Shown one piece after another: positions 1 to 11,511 of a stretch of 64,000 bases of DNA. The notes beneath the pieces were generated by a model that had not been told where the DNA came from, searched no databases, and saw nothing but the letters and a program-made list of their open reading frames with translations. The first letter of the stretch is position 1; each line of letters opens with the position of its first letter. The translations under genes were made by a program, and so were the position numbers. Where the stretch lies: the NCBI GenBank assembly GCA_024449915.1, contig JAMZAV010003090.1, forward strand, positions 1 to 64,000, written 5' to 3'. The DNA is from Sweltsa coloradensis (lineage: Eukaryota; Arthropoda; Insecta; Plecoptera; Chloroperlidae).

Positions 1-323
1 CGGGGGTTTTAACGTGTCACCCTACCTGCCAGCCTTGCGGAGTGGCTTCCCCCGGCCGCCACACTGCCATGCTCTCTAGTGCGGGATGAGGAAGGCGCTG
101 TGAGTCGTGTTTAAATGTCACCCTACCGCCAGCCCTGCGGAGTGGCTTCTTCGGCCGCCACCTGCGCCATGCTCTCTAGTGTCGGGATGAGGAAGGGCGA
201 CGTGTGAGTCGTGTTTAAACGTGTCACCCTACCTGCCAGCCCTGCGGAGTGGCTTCCTCCGGCCGCCACCTGCGCCATGCTCTCTAGTTTCGGGATGAGG
301 AAGGGCGACGTGTGAGTCGTGTT
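1..323 (-). repeat. Tandem copies of the 3' half of an RCC1 exon
   Basis: Three head-to-tail units of about 101-107 bp. The phrase TGTCAC recurs near 15, 116 and 222, followed each time by a splice-donor-like segment and the exon end. Each unit carries the minus-strand coding sequence for roughly NTTHTSPFLIP...LESMAQVA plus the first bases of the intron. Only the right-hand unit joins the complete exon (233-382). The left-hand units have small deletions and substitutions and would break frame if translated. Repeat junctions share the short phrase AACACGACTCACACG, compatible with unequal exchange or slippage. An assembly artefact at the contig edge cannot be excluded. Confidence 0.8.
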
Positions 324-382
324 GTAGCCGAGCCCCAGTTGTCCGTAGTAGTTGTCTCCGCACACAAATACTCGGCCGGTCA
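233..382 (-). CDS. RCC1-repeat protein, exon 5 (last in window)
   Basis: Minus-strand exon of 150 nt (50 codons) with acceptor ...GCCTTCAG before 382 and donor GTAGGG after 233, both splitting a codon after its first base. It reads VTGRVFVCGDNYYGQLGLGY then a segment ending VAAGGSHSAGLA. This is the canonical RCC1 blade pattern: G-x-V-(Y/F)-x-x-G-x-N-x-x-G-Q-L-G-L-G, then V-A-x-G-x-x-H-S. RCC1 blades build a seven-bladed propeller used for nucleotide exchange or protein binding; the specific role here is unknown. The gene continues past the left edge. Confidence is high for RCC1 and low for which family member. Confidence 0.85.
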
Positions 383-749
383 CTGAAGGCAAACACAAAC
401 AGTCAGACACTTTGTATTGTTCAATTAACGTAAATCTTATTTAGATCCTATTTAAAAAAAAACTGACAGATATAAGTAGGCTTCCAAAATGCACATAATA
501 TGCCTTGCGTCCGAGGAAGACAACAGATGCTGCCGACATATCTCGTAGTTTGCATGAATGAACAATGAACAGACGTTGTGGTTTTAACTGTGTATTGTTC
601 GTAGGTCTATAGTAATTTATGATTTTTATTTTTTATTTATTTAACATATTCAGCTAAAAAACTGATTTACAAAGGACAACTAAATAAATCTAATTACATA
701 GATGCAGACAAAACAATGAACTACAGTTAGGTAAATAGTATTTGAAATC

Positions 750-1245
750 TAGGTGCCCGTTAGGGCACCGCAGCCAAGCCGCGGTGCGCTACACACTCAG
801 GCACCTTATACAGCAAGCAGAGTTGGGGTGATTTCGAGGTGTCACCCAGCCGTCATGAAACGTGATGTCAACTTGAAAACTATCAAAATCGAGGGGATTT
901 AGGTATCCGACAACACATGCCAAATTTGGTTTGGGTACGAGCATTCCTTCTTGGTGAAAAAATGACTTGAAACATGCTCAAAATCACTTTAAGGATGTTA
1001 GTTACTACTGGCTACTACTACTACTACTACTATCTAATTCGTCAGTTTCAATTGCCCAGCGATTCTGACCAAACGGGTGGGCCTACAACGTTCATATTTT
1101 ACATGGACATTAAGGTAATAGTGATGTAATTCCCTTTGAAAGAAAAAGTAAAAAAAAATGCTGGAAGGCTTCCAAATAAAGGTTTTAAAATAAGCCTTAT
1201 ACAGGCATACAATCAACAAGTAACTATTCGAGGAAACAAGAGAAT
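750..1245 (+). repeat. Interspersed repeat R2, copy 1
   Basis: Starts TAGGTGCCCGTTAGGGC and continues through a conserved GCCAAGCCGCGGTGCGC block, a GAGGTGTCACCCAG block and a CTGACCAAACGGGTGG block. The same order occurs at 20317-20830 and 37693-38190 on the plus strand and at 38211-38720 on the minus strand. At 37.7-38.7 kb two copies face each other, so the family can form foldbacks. No coding potential seen. Confidence 0.7.
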
Positions 1246-2028
1246 GTAGATAGCGCGCGCGTTCGTCAATATAGCCGCTCGTTCGGGGGTAGTCTAGCTG
1301 ACGGCATAGGCGCAATGCATGTAATAACGTTGAAAACATTGTGTTTGAACGCATATTAAAAGCGGTTTTACGCTTTAAAATGGTAGTAAATACACTTAGT
1401 TAGTATTCGAGCCATTATGGATTGGAGAAGGGTCGCGGACATATATTGAGGGAGAAGTAGTTTTTAATGCAAACCAACCAAATCATCTTTGTGGTTGCAC
1501 AGGCAATGATGGCAAAACTATGAATGTGTGGCCTACAGTGATGTGACTGGTCAGTTGTATGAATGCGGAGAGGTGTGTGTTTTGGTTTTATTCAATAAAA
1601 TCAAAATAACACGGCCAAATGGTTAAATAAAACCACATTCTGCTATATGCTTTAAAAATAACACAGTTTATTCTATTCTTACAATTCTTAGTCACATTTC
1701 ACTACAAACTTGCCGATAAAAACAAGCTAAAATGAAAACAATACTTGCAATATATACACACAAAAAAATCTTCTGATTAAATAGTGCTAGTATTGTGACT
1801 CCACTTTTTACCTTCTGCAGGAGCAATCACTATAGGTGGTCTATGCAAGATAAACACTGGGGTGACTTTTTTGAAATTTACAATTTACTATGGATTTTAT
1901 TTTAGGTAATACGATTGATTATATCACTGTATTGCAATGCGAGAAATGCGAAAATACAATAAAAATGTAATGAAATCATTAATTGCAGAAAAAACATATG
2001 TCTAAATAGAACGGTAATAAAAAAACGA

Positions 2029-2095
2029 CCGAACGTAGATTTGAACTGCCGACCTTTCAAATAGAATTCAAACGCGCTACCACTTTGCCACAATG
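2029..2095 (-). repeat. tRNA-like sequence (probably SINE-derived)
   Basis: On the minus strand GTGGCAAAGTGGTAGCGC resembles a Pol III A box, and CAGTTCAAATCTACG about 30 bases on resembles a B box. The T-arm pairing is poor, so this is more likely a decayed tRNA or tRNA-derived SINE head than a working tRNA gene. Confidence 0.4.
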
Positions 2096-2614
2096 CACAG
2101 TGATCTTTAGAGCTTTTAGTTTATGTTAGGTGGTATCGTCGATGACCGTACGACGACAGTGCATAATTATTTGTTAGGCTGACCTTACGATTGATTTTAC
2201 ACTCCGTAATAAAGAAAATCACAGCCAATAAAAGCTCCGCGCAAAGCCATTTAAATTCACATTTAAATACCAACACTTGTAGCCGTGTAGGCCCATTAAA
2301 GTGTCCGTCCCAGGACAATTATTTTAACAAGTGTAAGCCTAAATTATAAATGTAGGTACCGAGTAGGACTATTGGGCTAAATATTTAGAACTGTCATAAT
2401 GATTATATATCGGCGTATTTGAATTTATGTAGGATATTCCTAGTTTGAGAGTGTCAGGACTCAGGACACCGGCTAGACACACCAAGAAAGTCAACCAAAA
2501 AGTTTACTTTACCACAACACCTTTAAACGTTTTGTGCATAATATAAAATTGCCAGAAAAATAACTCGCCGGTTGTATAAGCATACTAGGAAAACGCTTAA
2601 GTCCCGCCGCGTTC

Positions 2615-3355
2615 TTGGATGAGCGTAATTGGTGCATTGAGCTGCATTGTGTTACGCGGATTTTCTGTTGTTCTGTGAAAAAATCATTACTTAGTCGAAG
2701 ATTTTTTTAAAATTAAATTAAATTAAATTAAAAATTAACTTAATTTTTTTAATAAATCGTAATTTTTACGTAATTTTTAAAAAAGAAAAAAATCGTAAAA
2801 TTGCAATTTTCATAAGAAATAATTATTCGATTGCGCTCAAATTTTACACGAGTATATTAATTCATGAAATTAAGGTTCTATAAAAAAATCATTACAATAG
2901 AATAAAGCATGTAGGTGTTATATGTCAAAGAATTGTTTTAAAAAGGAAAAAGCCCGTAAAATTTCGATTTTCATGATAAATAATTTTTCGATTACGCTTA
3001 AATTTCACACGAATATCTTAATTCATAAAATTAAGGTTCTGTTAAAAAATCATTACAATCGGATAAAGCATGTAAGTGTTATAAGTTGAAGAATTCTTTT
3101 AAAAATCGAAAAAAATCGTAAAATTGCGTTTTTTATAAGAAAAATTTTCCCGATTGCGCTCAAAAACGTGGCAGTTCTAAGTTCAGAGATTTCGAAGGCC
3201 TCCATAAAATTTCATCGCAATCGGAGTATCGGTTTAGCCGGAATCGTGTTAACAAACACACAAAAATACAAAAAAAAAAAAAAAAAAAACATTCCGGATT
3301 TTTTTCTCCAGTGTAGTGAAATGGAATCTTCGCTTCGCTCGCTACGCTCATCCAA
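2615..3355 (+). repeat. R3 repeat, copy 1, TTGGATGAGCG ends
   Basis: A 741-bp element bounded by TTGGATGAGCG and CGCTCATCCAA. Inside are several degenerate subrepeats of about 150 bp. Each has the phrase CGATTGCGCTCAAATT, then AAATTAAGGTTCTGT, then AATCATTACAATCGGATAAA, then GCATGTAGGTGTTATA. The right end has the GCTTCGCTCGCTACGCTC run, and outside the left end lies GTCCCGCCGCGTT. The same organisation recurs at 10796-11511, 18597-19390 and 34304-36330. No protein is encoded; probably a non-autonomous or satellite-derived mobile repeat. Confidence 0.75.
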
Positions 3356-3843
3356 TTACTCAGCAGAACAATGTTGTTCGCGACCGCGAAAGTACAGACT
3401 GCAGACACACATGTGTTTAGTGATTGGTTTCGCAATTAACAGCACCCTTTTCTACTCATTCCTCATTTTGTATCATTAGGAAATAAATGAAAGTATATAT
3501 ATTCTGTTTTCTTTGATGAGCACTGTGGCACCGAACATTATTTATTTGCGTTATGTCGGGATCTATTTGAGAAACCCCTACCTCTTGCATGATGTTCCGC
3601 GATCAGTACCCCCGAAATAATAGTTCGCGGTTCGACCACTTGGCTGCGCTAGTGTTCCTTGTTTTCTCGAATAGTTACGTGACAATAATCGCCTACATTG
3701 TTTACAAAAAGCAAGTCTTTAGACCACTATATTTTTTCATTCTATTGTTAATTGGTAATACCATAGCAATTAAATCGACTTTGATAAAATTATTATATTT
3801 TAACAAATAATTTTGCAATGGAACTTGAAAAAGTAATGAGATC

Positions 3844-4260
3844 CCACACATAACAAAAACTTGTAAAAATACAGCCAAACCTTACACACTCAAAAGAAAT
3901 GAGATCTAAAAAAAGGGCCAAGCTCATCTACCCTTCCACATTTGCGCATTCTTAATTCATAAACGTACAGTGTCCCGTAACAACATCCTTGAAAAGCTTG
4001 GTAAAATAGAATTTGCATGACCATTACGTTTAAATTAATTAGAAAAAAAGAATTTGGATGAACTATTATTACGTTTAAATTAATAGTTGCAAATTCTATT
4101 TTGACAAGCTTTTCAAGGATGTTGTTACGGGACACTGTACGTTTATGAATTAAGAATGCGCAAATGTGGAAGGGTAGATGAGCTTGGCCCTTTTTTAGAT
4201 CTCATTTCTTTTGAGTGTGTAAGGTTTGGCTGTATTTTTACAAGTTTTTGTTATGTGTGG
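3844..4260. repeat. 417-bp foldback with about 174-bp near-perfect arms
   Basis: Bases 3844-4017 are almost exactly the reverse complement of 4087-4260; the outermost bases read CCACACATAACAAAAACTTG. The short centre holds two direct copies of ATTACGTTTAAATTAAT. One arm-like copy of the same sequence occurs at about 20940-21400 and 38900-39850, so this looks like two copies of one repeat arm joined head to head. Transcripts would form a long hairpin. Confidence 0.85.
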
Positions 4261-4767
4261 TAGTAATTACAACAACGGGTTAAAACACAATAATTTTGGT
4301 AGGCCTACCGTAACAAATTCAAAAAGGCTATTAAATGCAATTAATAAATGAACAAAATATAAAAAGGGATGGGAAAAAAAAGAAAGGAAAAAGGAAAGGA
4401 AAAAAAGAAAGAAAATCGAAAAAGAAAAGAAAATGCAAGGTATGCCACAAATCAGGAAGAGCAAATCAGATCACCATTGTAAAGCCAATTAATTATTTGT
4501 AGGCTACTACTTCATTATTATGTAGTATTTGTATTTTATGGACTGTTAACTAAAAATTGGAATGCATAATAAAGATGATTATTTATTCGCTACAGGTATT
4601 AGTATCACATCCTACAGGTTTGGTAGCGTAATAAAACGTGGAAAAAGTTACTTTGTAGGCTCCCATGCCAGCCATGTTCCGCTCTTTTTCACACAGTGTA
4701 TATTGGGTACAATAAACATAGGCCCAAGCATAAATGATTTAAATTTAAAAAATGACTTCTTTCTTAC

Positions 4768-4830
4768 CTGTGCGAAACAGAGTGTGGAAACCTCCGCACG
4801 CCACCTGCACGACCGTATCGTTGTCGAAGC
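4768..4830 (-). CDS. RCC1-repeat protein, exon 4 (63 nt)
   Basis: A short exon found by phase and homology. The acceptor TTTCCAG precedes 4830 and the donor GTAAGAA follows 4768, with a codon split after base 1 at both ends. It adds (C)FDNDTVVQVACGGFHTLFRT(G), exactly the V-x-x-V-A-C-G-x-x-H-T half-blade needed between exon 3 (which stops after the G-Q-L-G-L-G half) and exon 5 (which begins the next G-R-V-F). Its 21 codons keep the frame. It is too short to stand out as an open reading frame, but splice sites, phase and motif all agree. Confidence 0.85.
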
Positions 4831-5557
4831 CTGGAAATTCCACAAACAGAGCGAGTGTCAGATCATCAACAGGTTGCATCCAATGAACATAATATTGATA
4901 AGTAGGCCTATAGGATTACCTACCTTACATATCTATCTAGGCTTATTAGACTACGGACTCCTTATTTTCTAAAAACTTGACAAAAGGGATGGGAATAAGC
5001 AGTACTTTTAAATGTCAACATGCCCCCCAAAAATCTCCCAATGCAAATGAATGCTAGTCCTAAAATTAAATAATGTTTAAGCCTTTAAGGCTAACTATAG
5101 GCCTACTAGTCCTTGCTAGCTGCACACAACTTGAAAATTTAGAAGAGCCCATGATTTAGAAATTGGGTTATTTTGTTATTTCCACATAGTAATGCCATTG
5201 CAATTTAATGCCACTCAATTAAGTTTTGTGCTTAAATTTGAAAATGTTTAAAGTACGTACCTAAACTTTAACAGACCCATTTAAATACCCAGTATCTACT
5301 CTAGGTACATGCACAGTGGACAAAAAGTCATTTATCATGATTTGGAAAGTTACGTACAGCTACTGGCCTTTGTGTAATTGGGATAGTCCTATACATAGGC
5401 CTATACATATGACAACCAATAAACCAAATGCTACATTTTACATTTAAGTAAATTCTGGAATCACACACGTACATACAAGAAATTTTTGTGGGCAATTTTT
5501 TTACACAGTTAAGACTGGACAAGATTTTAGGGTGATTTCAAGGCAAGATCCACTCAC

Positions 5558-5671
5558 AATTTTCAAGCAGCGTGGGAGTTTTGATGTCTTCTTTATCCAG
5601 GTGCTGCACATCGGTACCAAGGCCAAGTTGTCCGATGGCGTTGTTGCCCATCATGTAAACCTTGCCCGACT
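5558..5671 (-). CDS. RCC1-repeat protein, exon 3
   Basis: A 114-nt exon (38 codons) with acceptor CTCTCGTAG and donor GTGAGT, phase 1 at both ends. It reads ESGKVYMMGNNAIGQLGLGT then a charged stretch (VQHLDKEDIKTPTLLEN). This is the first half of an RCC1 blade, G-K-V-Y-x-x-G-x-N-x-x-G-Q-L-G-L-G, with a somewhat long loop before the next strand. Confidence 0.87.
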
Positions 5672-6007
5672 CTACGAGAGAAGGAAACATTAGTTCTGTG
5701 CACTGCTCTGCTGTCAACCCATCATTCAATATCTATCCGGGTCAAACAATGAAGTCCTGATATTGCAGGGTCCGAGAGAGTCCCACGTAACACACTCGTT
5801 CCTGCCCTGGATCTGACCTTAGGTCACATTGTAGCCCAGGCTTAAATGCAAAGAATAGGCCTGCATTCACAACGTAGACTACCAACCTACTAGCGTAGAA
5901 GAGGGGGGAAGAGGGGAGATCGTCAATAATAAGTAAAATGGCACAGAATGATTGGTATATAAAGTATTTATTTATAGGCCTTTACTTTCTCAAGAAATGT
6001 ATATTGC

Positions 6008-6243
6008 TCCAACAAAAGAATGCAGATGCTTGGTAGTGGTGGGGGTAGAATGAACGCGCAGTAAAAGGAGTGTCGTTTTTGTGTATGAAAGGGAAATATC
6101 TTTTACCAACGCAAGCAAAAATTATCTGTGAGAGATCACGGACTTCCACTGCATGCTAGATCCACGCTGAGCTAGCGTGAAAAAAATGACAAAGTTGTTA
6201 TGTTGGGAAAACAATTTCGAGCCACCTGCATTCTTTCGCTGGG
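6008..6243. mobile_element. MITE-like element, about 20-bp inverted ends
   Basis: Left end TCCAACAAAAGAATGCAG and right end CTGCATTCTTTCGCTGGG are imperfect inverted repeats. A related element lies in opposite orientation at 49932-50146, sharing the ends and an inner block (AAATATCTTTTACCAA / TTGGTAAAAGATATTT). No transposase frame. Target-site duplication not clear. Confidence 0.6.
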
Positions 6244-7208
6244 ATGTGTTAAACAATAAAATAAAATAAATAACTTACAGATTGCAGAATAATAAGAAAT
6301 TAAATGGGCCTGGCATAAAACTGTGAACAAAACTTAAAAAATTGCAATGCAGATTTGTTTTCATTTAAAATTATTTTTTAATGTAGGCCTAGGCCTAATT
6401 GATCCTTTCTAATAGGTATTGACTATTGATTGATATTTGATTGTTTACAAATTTTAACTCTAGTTAGGCCTCCTACACAATCAACATGATAATGTCGAAC
6501 CCCAATCCCACACCGTAGGCCTACATAAATTCGTCTCGAGAGCGCTATATTTCTAGAGTACCGTATTCCATCCATAGCTATTCGGTGTCCCACAACAAGA
6601 CGGTGACTCGCAGATGCTATAGGCAGCGTGAGGTACTGACTGCCAAGTGGCAGTGGGAGCATGGACTTAGAATAGTAACTGGCGTTGGTGGGAGTTTGTA
6701 CATATATTGTAAATATTTGTTAACCCATTGGCTATTACACGGAAAATTATCTTTTAAGTGTAATTTCCAAACAGTGAACACTTTAGTCAGTCATTACGGT
6801 ACCCAATCATGCACTTATAAAAACATTCATCGGTAGAGCCCCATGAAATTTGAGATTTGACTATAAAACCGAAAGACATAATATGTGCAAATCATTAATA
6901 ATTTCGTAAAATGAACACGAATTGATGAAATCTAGGCCTAAACCAGACAATGACAAAATTGAATCACCGCCAAACACTGAAATAGGTGTAGGCCTAGGCC
7001 TAAATTATTTAACACCAAAATTCACAAAATTCATGTTTTAAACTATGAAAAGCACTAAAAATGGGAATTATTGTTAAATTACGGTCTAATTTTTAATATT
7101 TTGTGCAGTATTGTTCAATGTGTTTTATAGGCCTACCCTTACATAAAGTAAAAAAAATATGTTCTAATAAAGTTTAGAAAAAATTATGAATATAGTCGTG
7201 GTAACTTA

Positions 7209-7371
7209 TGGCGTTTTCCATTGGCCGCACTCAGGTCGCACTAGTGCGCTCTAGTGCGCACTGGATTGCCACTTGTCTTTTCATTTGTTCAATTTTGTTA
7301 TGTTATTCAAGTGGAGGTTGACAACAATGACATCTATGCACTCGCCGAGTGCATGCCAATGGAAAACGCCA
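7209..7371. mobile_element. 163-bp MITE flanked by TTA (PIF/Harbinger-like)
   Basis: Inverted ends TGGCGTTTTCCATTGGC at 7209 and GCCAATGGAAAACGCCA ending at 7371 match perfectly over 17 bp. TTA occurs immediately outside both ends (7206-7208 and 7372-7374). A 3-bp TWA duplication is the hallmark of PIF/Harbinger transposition; assignment to that superfamily is inferred from the duplication and size only. It sits in an intron of the RCC1 gene and encodes nothing. Confidence 0.75.
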
Positions 7372-8903
7372 TTACTACACCAGTCACAAGACACAAATTG
7401 AATCCTAGGTGGTATGGTGGTTGCCTACAAGTGCTGGAAATGTGGAATGAGGTGTTTTTATTTGGACAAGTTTTTTTAAACAGAAAACATGCACGTTGAT
7501 TTGGCATACGCATTATTAATATCAATCATTGAAGTGTTATTGAATATTGATTATCGAGTGCATCTCTAGTTGTATTCTAGATAAAGACAACTTTAGATGA
7601 GATCATTGACATTGGGATCTTGTGCTGAGCTTATCTCGTTCAAATGTGGAAACAAATTAGTCACCGTCCAGCTACCATATACGCAGTTATTCTTAGGCCG
7701 TAGGCCTATGTCAACAAAAGAATGACTAATAGTAGGCTAATAATATTAGCTCCATTCAATGGATTTTGACCCTGTTGGGGTATTTGGGCTGACTATTAAA
7801 ATCAACAAATAGGAACAAAAGCTATTTGCAGCAAATAGGCCAAGCTAACTTGAAGAAATACAGTTATTTTGGGTAACAATCAACAAATGGGCCTACACTA
7901 AACTCTAACAAACATCAAAATATTATATCATAAATATTATATTCTTATTCGGAGGTAAGACCGGTGAAAAAAAGTGTGCTATTCGACTAATAAGCCTATG
8001 TGTGTAAACAAAAGTAATGGCTGATATCGTCCTGAAAAATTAGAAAGTCTTGAAATAGAAAAAAACGCAAAAACTAAAAACATCAGCTGATATGCCTATA
8101 TCTGCTACATTGATTCAGCCACTACCAAGGTTTATGTTTATGTTTCACCCAATATCAATACCAATACCTTCTATATTTAATTACCGGTACAATAAGAATT
8201 TTAGTACCGTAATGATAATATACAAGTTTCCGAGTCGCTTTACCAGACACATTACCAGTAAGTTTACGTTAAATTTGAAAACCCATTTTTAAGTACGAAC
8301 ATCAAGTTATATGATAATACTGATTAGTATTTATTTTTTTGAAAATTTTCACGTAAATTTTCATGAAAATTTTAATGAAGTTTTAACAAACCAAAATTTT
8401 CTGAAAATTGCTAACACTAGAAAGTAGAGACGCTAACCACGAGACCAACAAGCCACACATAAGTATAAGTATTAAACATACGGTAATGAAATTACAAAAA
8501 AAGGGCCTAGCGGCTACATAAAATTAAATAGGCCTTCTGTCAAAATACCACCATCACTATGTCACTAACTAGGAAACGCTCAGTTGGACGCGTTGATAAG
8601 CGAGCACGTTCTATAGCTAGACTCACATTGCATATTTTTTAAAAATTTAAAAATTTGCGACGTTCGCTGTCCACGGGGCCAAGTTTCCAATATTATTTAT
8701 TATTGCCAAGGTATTTGGGTAAACCCGTGGGTAAACCTTTACTTTGTAGATAAAATCCACCGCCATCTAGAGGACCTTGACATCATTTCCTTGGGAAAAC
8801 TATTTTAACTCTTTGGTAACAAATAATACACTGCTTCCTTGATAGCATTTTGATTACTTCTAGGTGGCAGTGCATACAGTGGCCAGAAACCTCGTGTGAC
8901 TTT

Positions 8904-9515
8904 TCGTTGCCATGGTAACGTTACTTTTGTTAAAATGTAATTTCCATCTATACTACTTATCAGATCAAAATAAAATAAACATATTTGTGACCGGACGGAC
9001 ATTCAAAATGATTTGGCCACCTCAGATTTTGTCGCCGTTTAGTTTGAAAAAAAAAATTTGATTAACTTTAATGTAATTTTGTAACTTTTTGAACGATTTT
9101 GCCACAAAACTAATGGCACTCAATCCAGATCGAAGCTTGCGGATGGTCCAAATTTCAACTCGATCCGAGCCTCCGTTCGAACGTTATGGCGAGACATACA
9201 AACTCGTTGCCATGGTTACGTTACTTTTGTTAAAATGTAATTTCCATCTACACTACTTATCGGATCAAAATAAAATGAACATATTGGAGACCGGATGGAC
9301 ATTCTAAATGATTTGGTCACCTCAGATTTTGTTGCCGTTTAGTTTGAAAAAAAAATCGATTAACTTTAGGCCCTAATGTACCGGTAGGCTAACTTTTTAA
9401 CTTTTTGAGCGATTTTGCCACAAAACTAATGGCATTCAATCGAGAACGAAGCTTGCGGATGGTCTAAATTTCAACTCGATCCGAGCCTCCGTTCGAACGT
9501 TATGGCAAGACAAAA
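8904..9515. repeat. 300-bp direct tandem duplication
   Basis: GTTGCCATGG at 8906 recurs at 9206, exactly 300 bp later, and the following roughly 300 bp match with few changes, including GATTTTGCCACAAAACTAATGGC and CTCCGTTCGAACGTTATGGC blocks. The second copy has a small insertion near 9370. Intronic; no coding role apparent. Confidence 0.8.
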
Positions 9516-10248
9516 AAAACAAAAAAAAACAGTGACTATTTTTTCAGGCAGAGTCAAATGGAAACACTCGCATATATCAATTTAACCATCATAATCATAA
9601 CTGTATCGCACGCCTTCTGCAACACTGGGTTCCTGTAGAAGGTTGAAGGAAAAATCAAGTAGCCTAGGGCCTACCGGAAGCCAAAGGGCCGTGGAAGTGA
9701 AAACTGCAAAAGATTAAAAAAATAAAGGAGAACCCAGTGTCGCAGCAGCAGTGGTCCTACAGTGGTGTTCCGAACTCAAGACAGATGCGCAGTTCAAGAA
9801 AGTAGGTCTAAACAAATATTGTCGAGCGAGGAATTTAAAATGCATAGCTAGCCTACATTATGAAGTTGATCCCAGTTAAGCCAGCACTGGCTGAGGGATC
9901 GCAGCACCGTCGCCCTCGCACAATGTAACAAATTGACAGAAAATAATACAACAAGCTCTCTAAATCTTTTTCTGAAGAAGACAATCATTAAAATTTTAAT
10001 GTTAAATAAATAAATAAACAATCCGTTTATAAAAATAAACCTCGTGTGTGAGTGTGTCATACACTAGGCCTACCGGTACTTCTTTAAGAATGAATTGAAT
10101 AACTTAATAGGGGAAAGCAAATATCTTGATACTATTTTATGCTCCTCAACACTGAAATAACATTGGCGTAGATTGGCATCCAGGAAGTGCGGAAACGTTT
10201 GCCTTGGGTGAACGTCAAGTTCGAGCTCTGGTCGTGCTAGGTACTCAC

Positions 10249-10368
10249 CACAGAGGAGACCCGTGTGGTACGCGCCGCAAGAGATGGAAGCAATGACCTC
10301 TCCATCGTCCAACACAAGAGAACCACCCTCGATCTTGCTCGGCCCGAAACCAAACAGACGACCGTTAG
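10249..10368 (-). CDS. RCC1-repeat protein, exon 2
   Basis: A 120-nt exon with acceptor TTATTTCCAG and donor GTGAGT, phase 1 at both ends. It completes an Ala codon and reads ANGRLFGFGPSKIEGG, then a loop, then EVIASISCGAYHTGLLC(G). This is one full RCC1 blade: G-R-L-F-x-F-G first half and I-x-S-I-S-C-G-x-x-H-T second half. The G-Q-L-G-L-G turn is replaced by PSKIEGGSL, as is common in an N-terminal blade. Confidence 0.87.
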
Positions 10369-10795
10369 CTGGAAATAATGCAAAAAACACAACAGTACAG
10401 TACGGTACAGTTGACAATGATTAGCACCAGCTGTGTTGTCCAAACTAAATTATCTACGGTAGGCAGCCTATGTCTACCGATGATAACTTAAGTAAGAAAG
10501 CTGGGATTTTACAATGTTAGTCCTAGTGAACAATCGTAACCTTTTCTGAGGATAGTACCGGTACCAAATGTGACAAACTGGTCACCGAGAAGTTGTGAGT
10601 TGGCATGAACAGCTCTGTAGAATTGGTAGGCCCTTATTAAATTTAAGGTTGCTAAAAATTTAAAATTTTACCGTGGGAATTAAACCTGTCAGGTCTACAG
10701 GGTGTAATGTATGCTCTTCTTCAGGTGAACTACCTAGGTATGTTGCGGATAGGACAATTGTGAATAATAGGGCTTCTAAAGCCTAGGCCAGCTTA

Positions 10796-11511
10796 TTGGA
10801 TGAGAGTAGCGAGCGAAGCGAAGATTCCATTTCACTATACTGGAGAAAAAAATCCAGAATGTTTTTTTCCTTTTTTTCTGTATTTTTGTGTGTTTGTCAG
10901 CACGATTCCGGCTAAACCGATACTCCAATTGTGATGAAATTTTCTGTAGGCCTTCGAAATCTCTGAACTTAGAACTGCCACGTTTTTGAGCGCAATTGAA
11001 AAATTATTTCTCATGAAAACTGGAATTTTACGATTTTTTTTTTTATTTTTAAAAAATTTCTTCGACTTATAACACCTAGGCCTACATGCATTATCCAATT
11101 TTAATGATTTTTTCACAGAACCTTAATTTGTGTGAAATTTAAGTGCAATCGAAAAATTATTTCTCATGAAAATCAAAATTTTACGTTTTTTTTTCTTTTT
11201 TTAAACAGTTCTTTGACTTAAAACACCTGTATGCTTTGTGCTATTGTAATTATTTTTTCACAGAACCTTAATTTTACGAATCAATATATTCGTGTTAAAT
11301 TTGAGCGCAATCGAATAATTATTTCTTATGAAAATTGCAATGTTACGATCTTTTTCTTTTTTTAAATTATGAAATTTAAAATTTAAAAATTGAAGGCAAT
11401 TTTTTATTTAATTTAATTTTAAAAAAATTTAACAAAGTAATGATTTTTTCACAGAACAACAGAAAATCCGCATAACAATGGAAGCTCAATGCACCAATTA
11501 CGCTCATCCAA
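10796..11511 (-). repeat. R3 repeat, copy 2
   Basis: Same family as 2615-3355, in the opposite orientation: it begins TTGGATGAGAGTAGCGAGCG and ends CGCTCATCCAA followed by CAACGCGCC. Contains about four AT-rich subrepeats with the CGAAAAATTATTTCTCATG and CACAGAACCTTAATTT phrases. Lies in the 5'-most intron of the RCC1 gene. Confidence 0.75.

Larger units (their letters stand above)
383..4767 (-). other. Intron of the RCC1 gene
   Basis: Intron between exons 4 and 5 of the RCC1-like gene. It is AT-rich and filled with repeats: the R2 copy at 750-1245, a tRNA-like piece at 2029-2095, the R3 repeat at 2615-3355 and a foldback at 3844-4260. A (CTA)n run lies at about 1012-1032. I see no supported exon in the remainder; short open frames such as the one near 3589-3810 fall in repeat-derived DNA. 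Confidence 0.6.
5672..10248 (-). other. Intron of the RCC1 gene
   Basis: Intron between exons 2 and 3. It holds two short inverted-repeat elements (6008-6243 and 7209-7371) and a 300-bp tandem duplication (8904-9515). Scattered TAGGCCTA phrases occur. No further RCC1 half-blade with splice sites was seen; exons 2 and 3 already join in frame. Confidence 0.6.
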
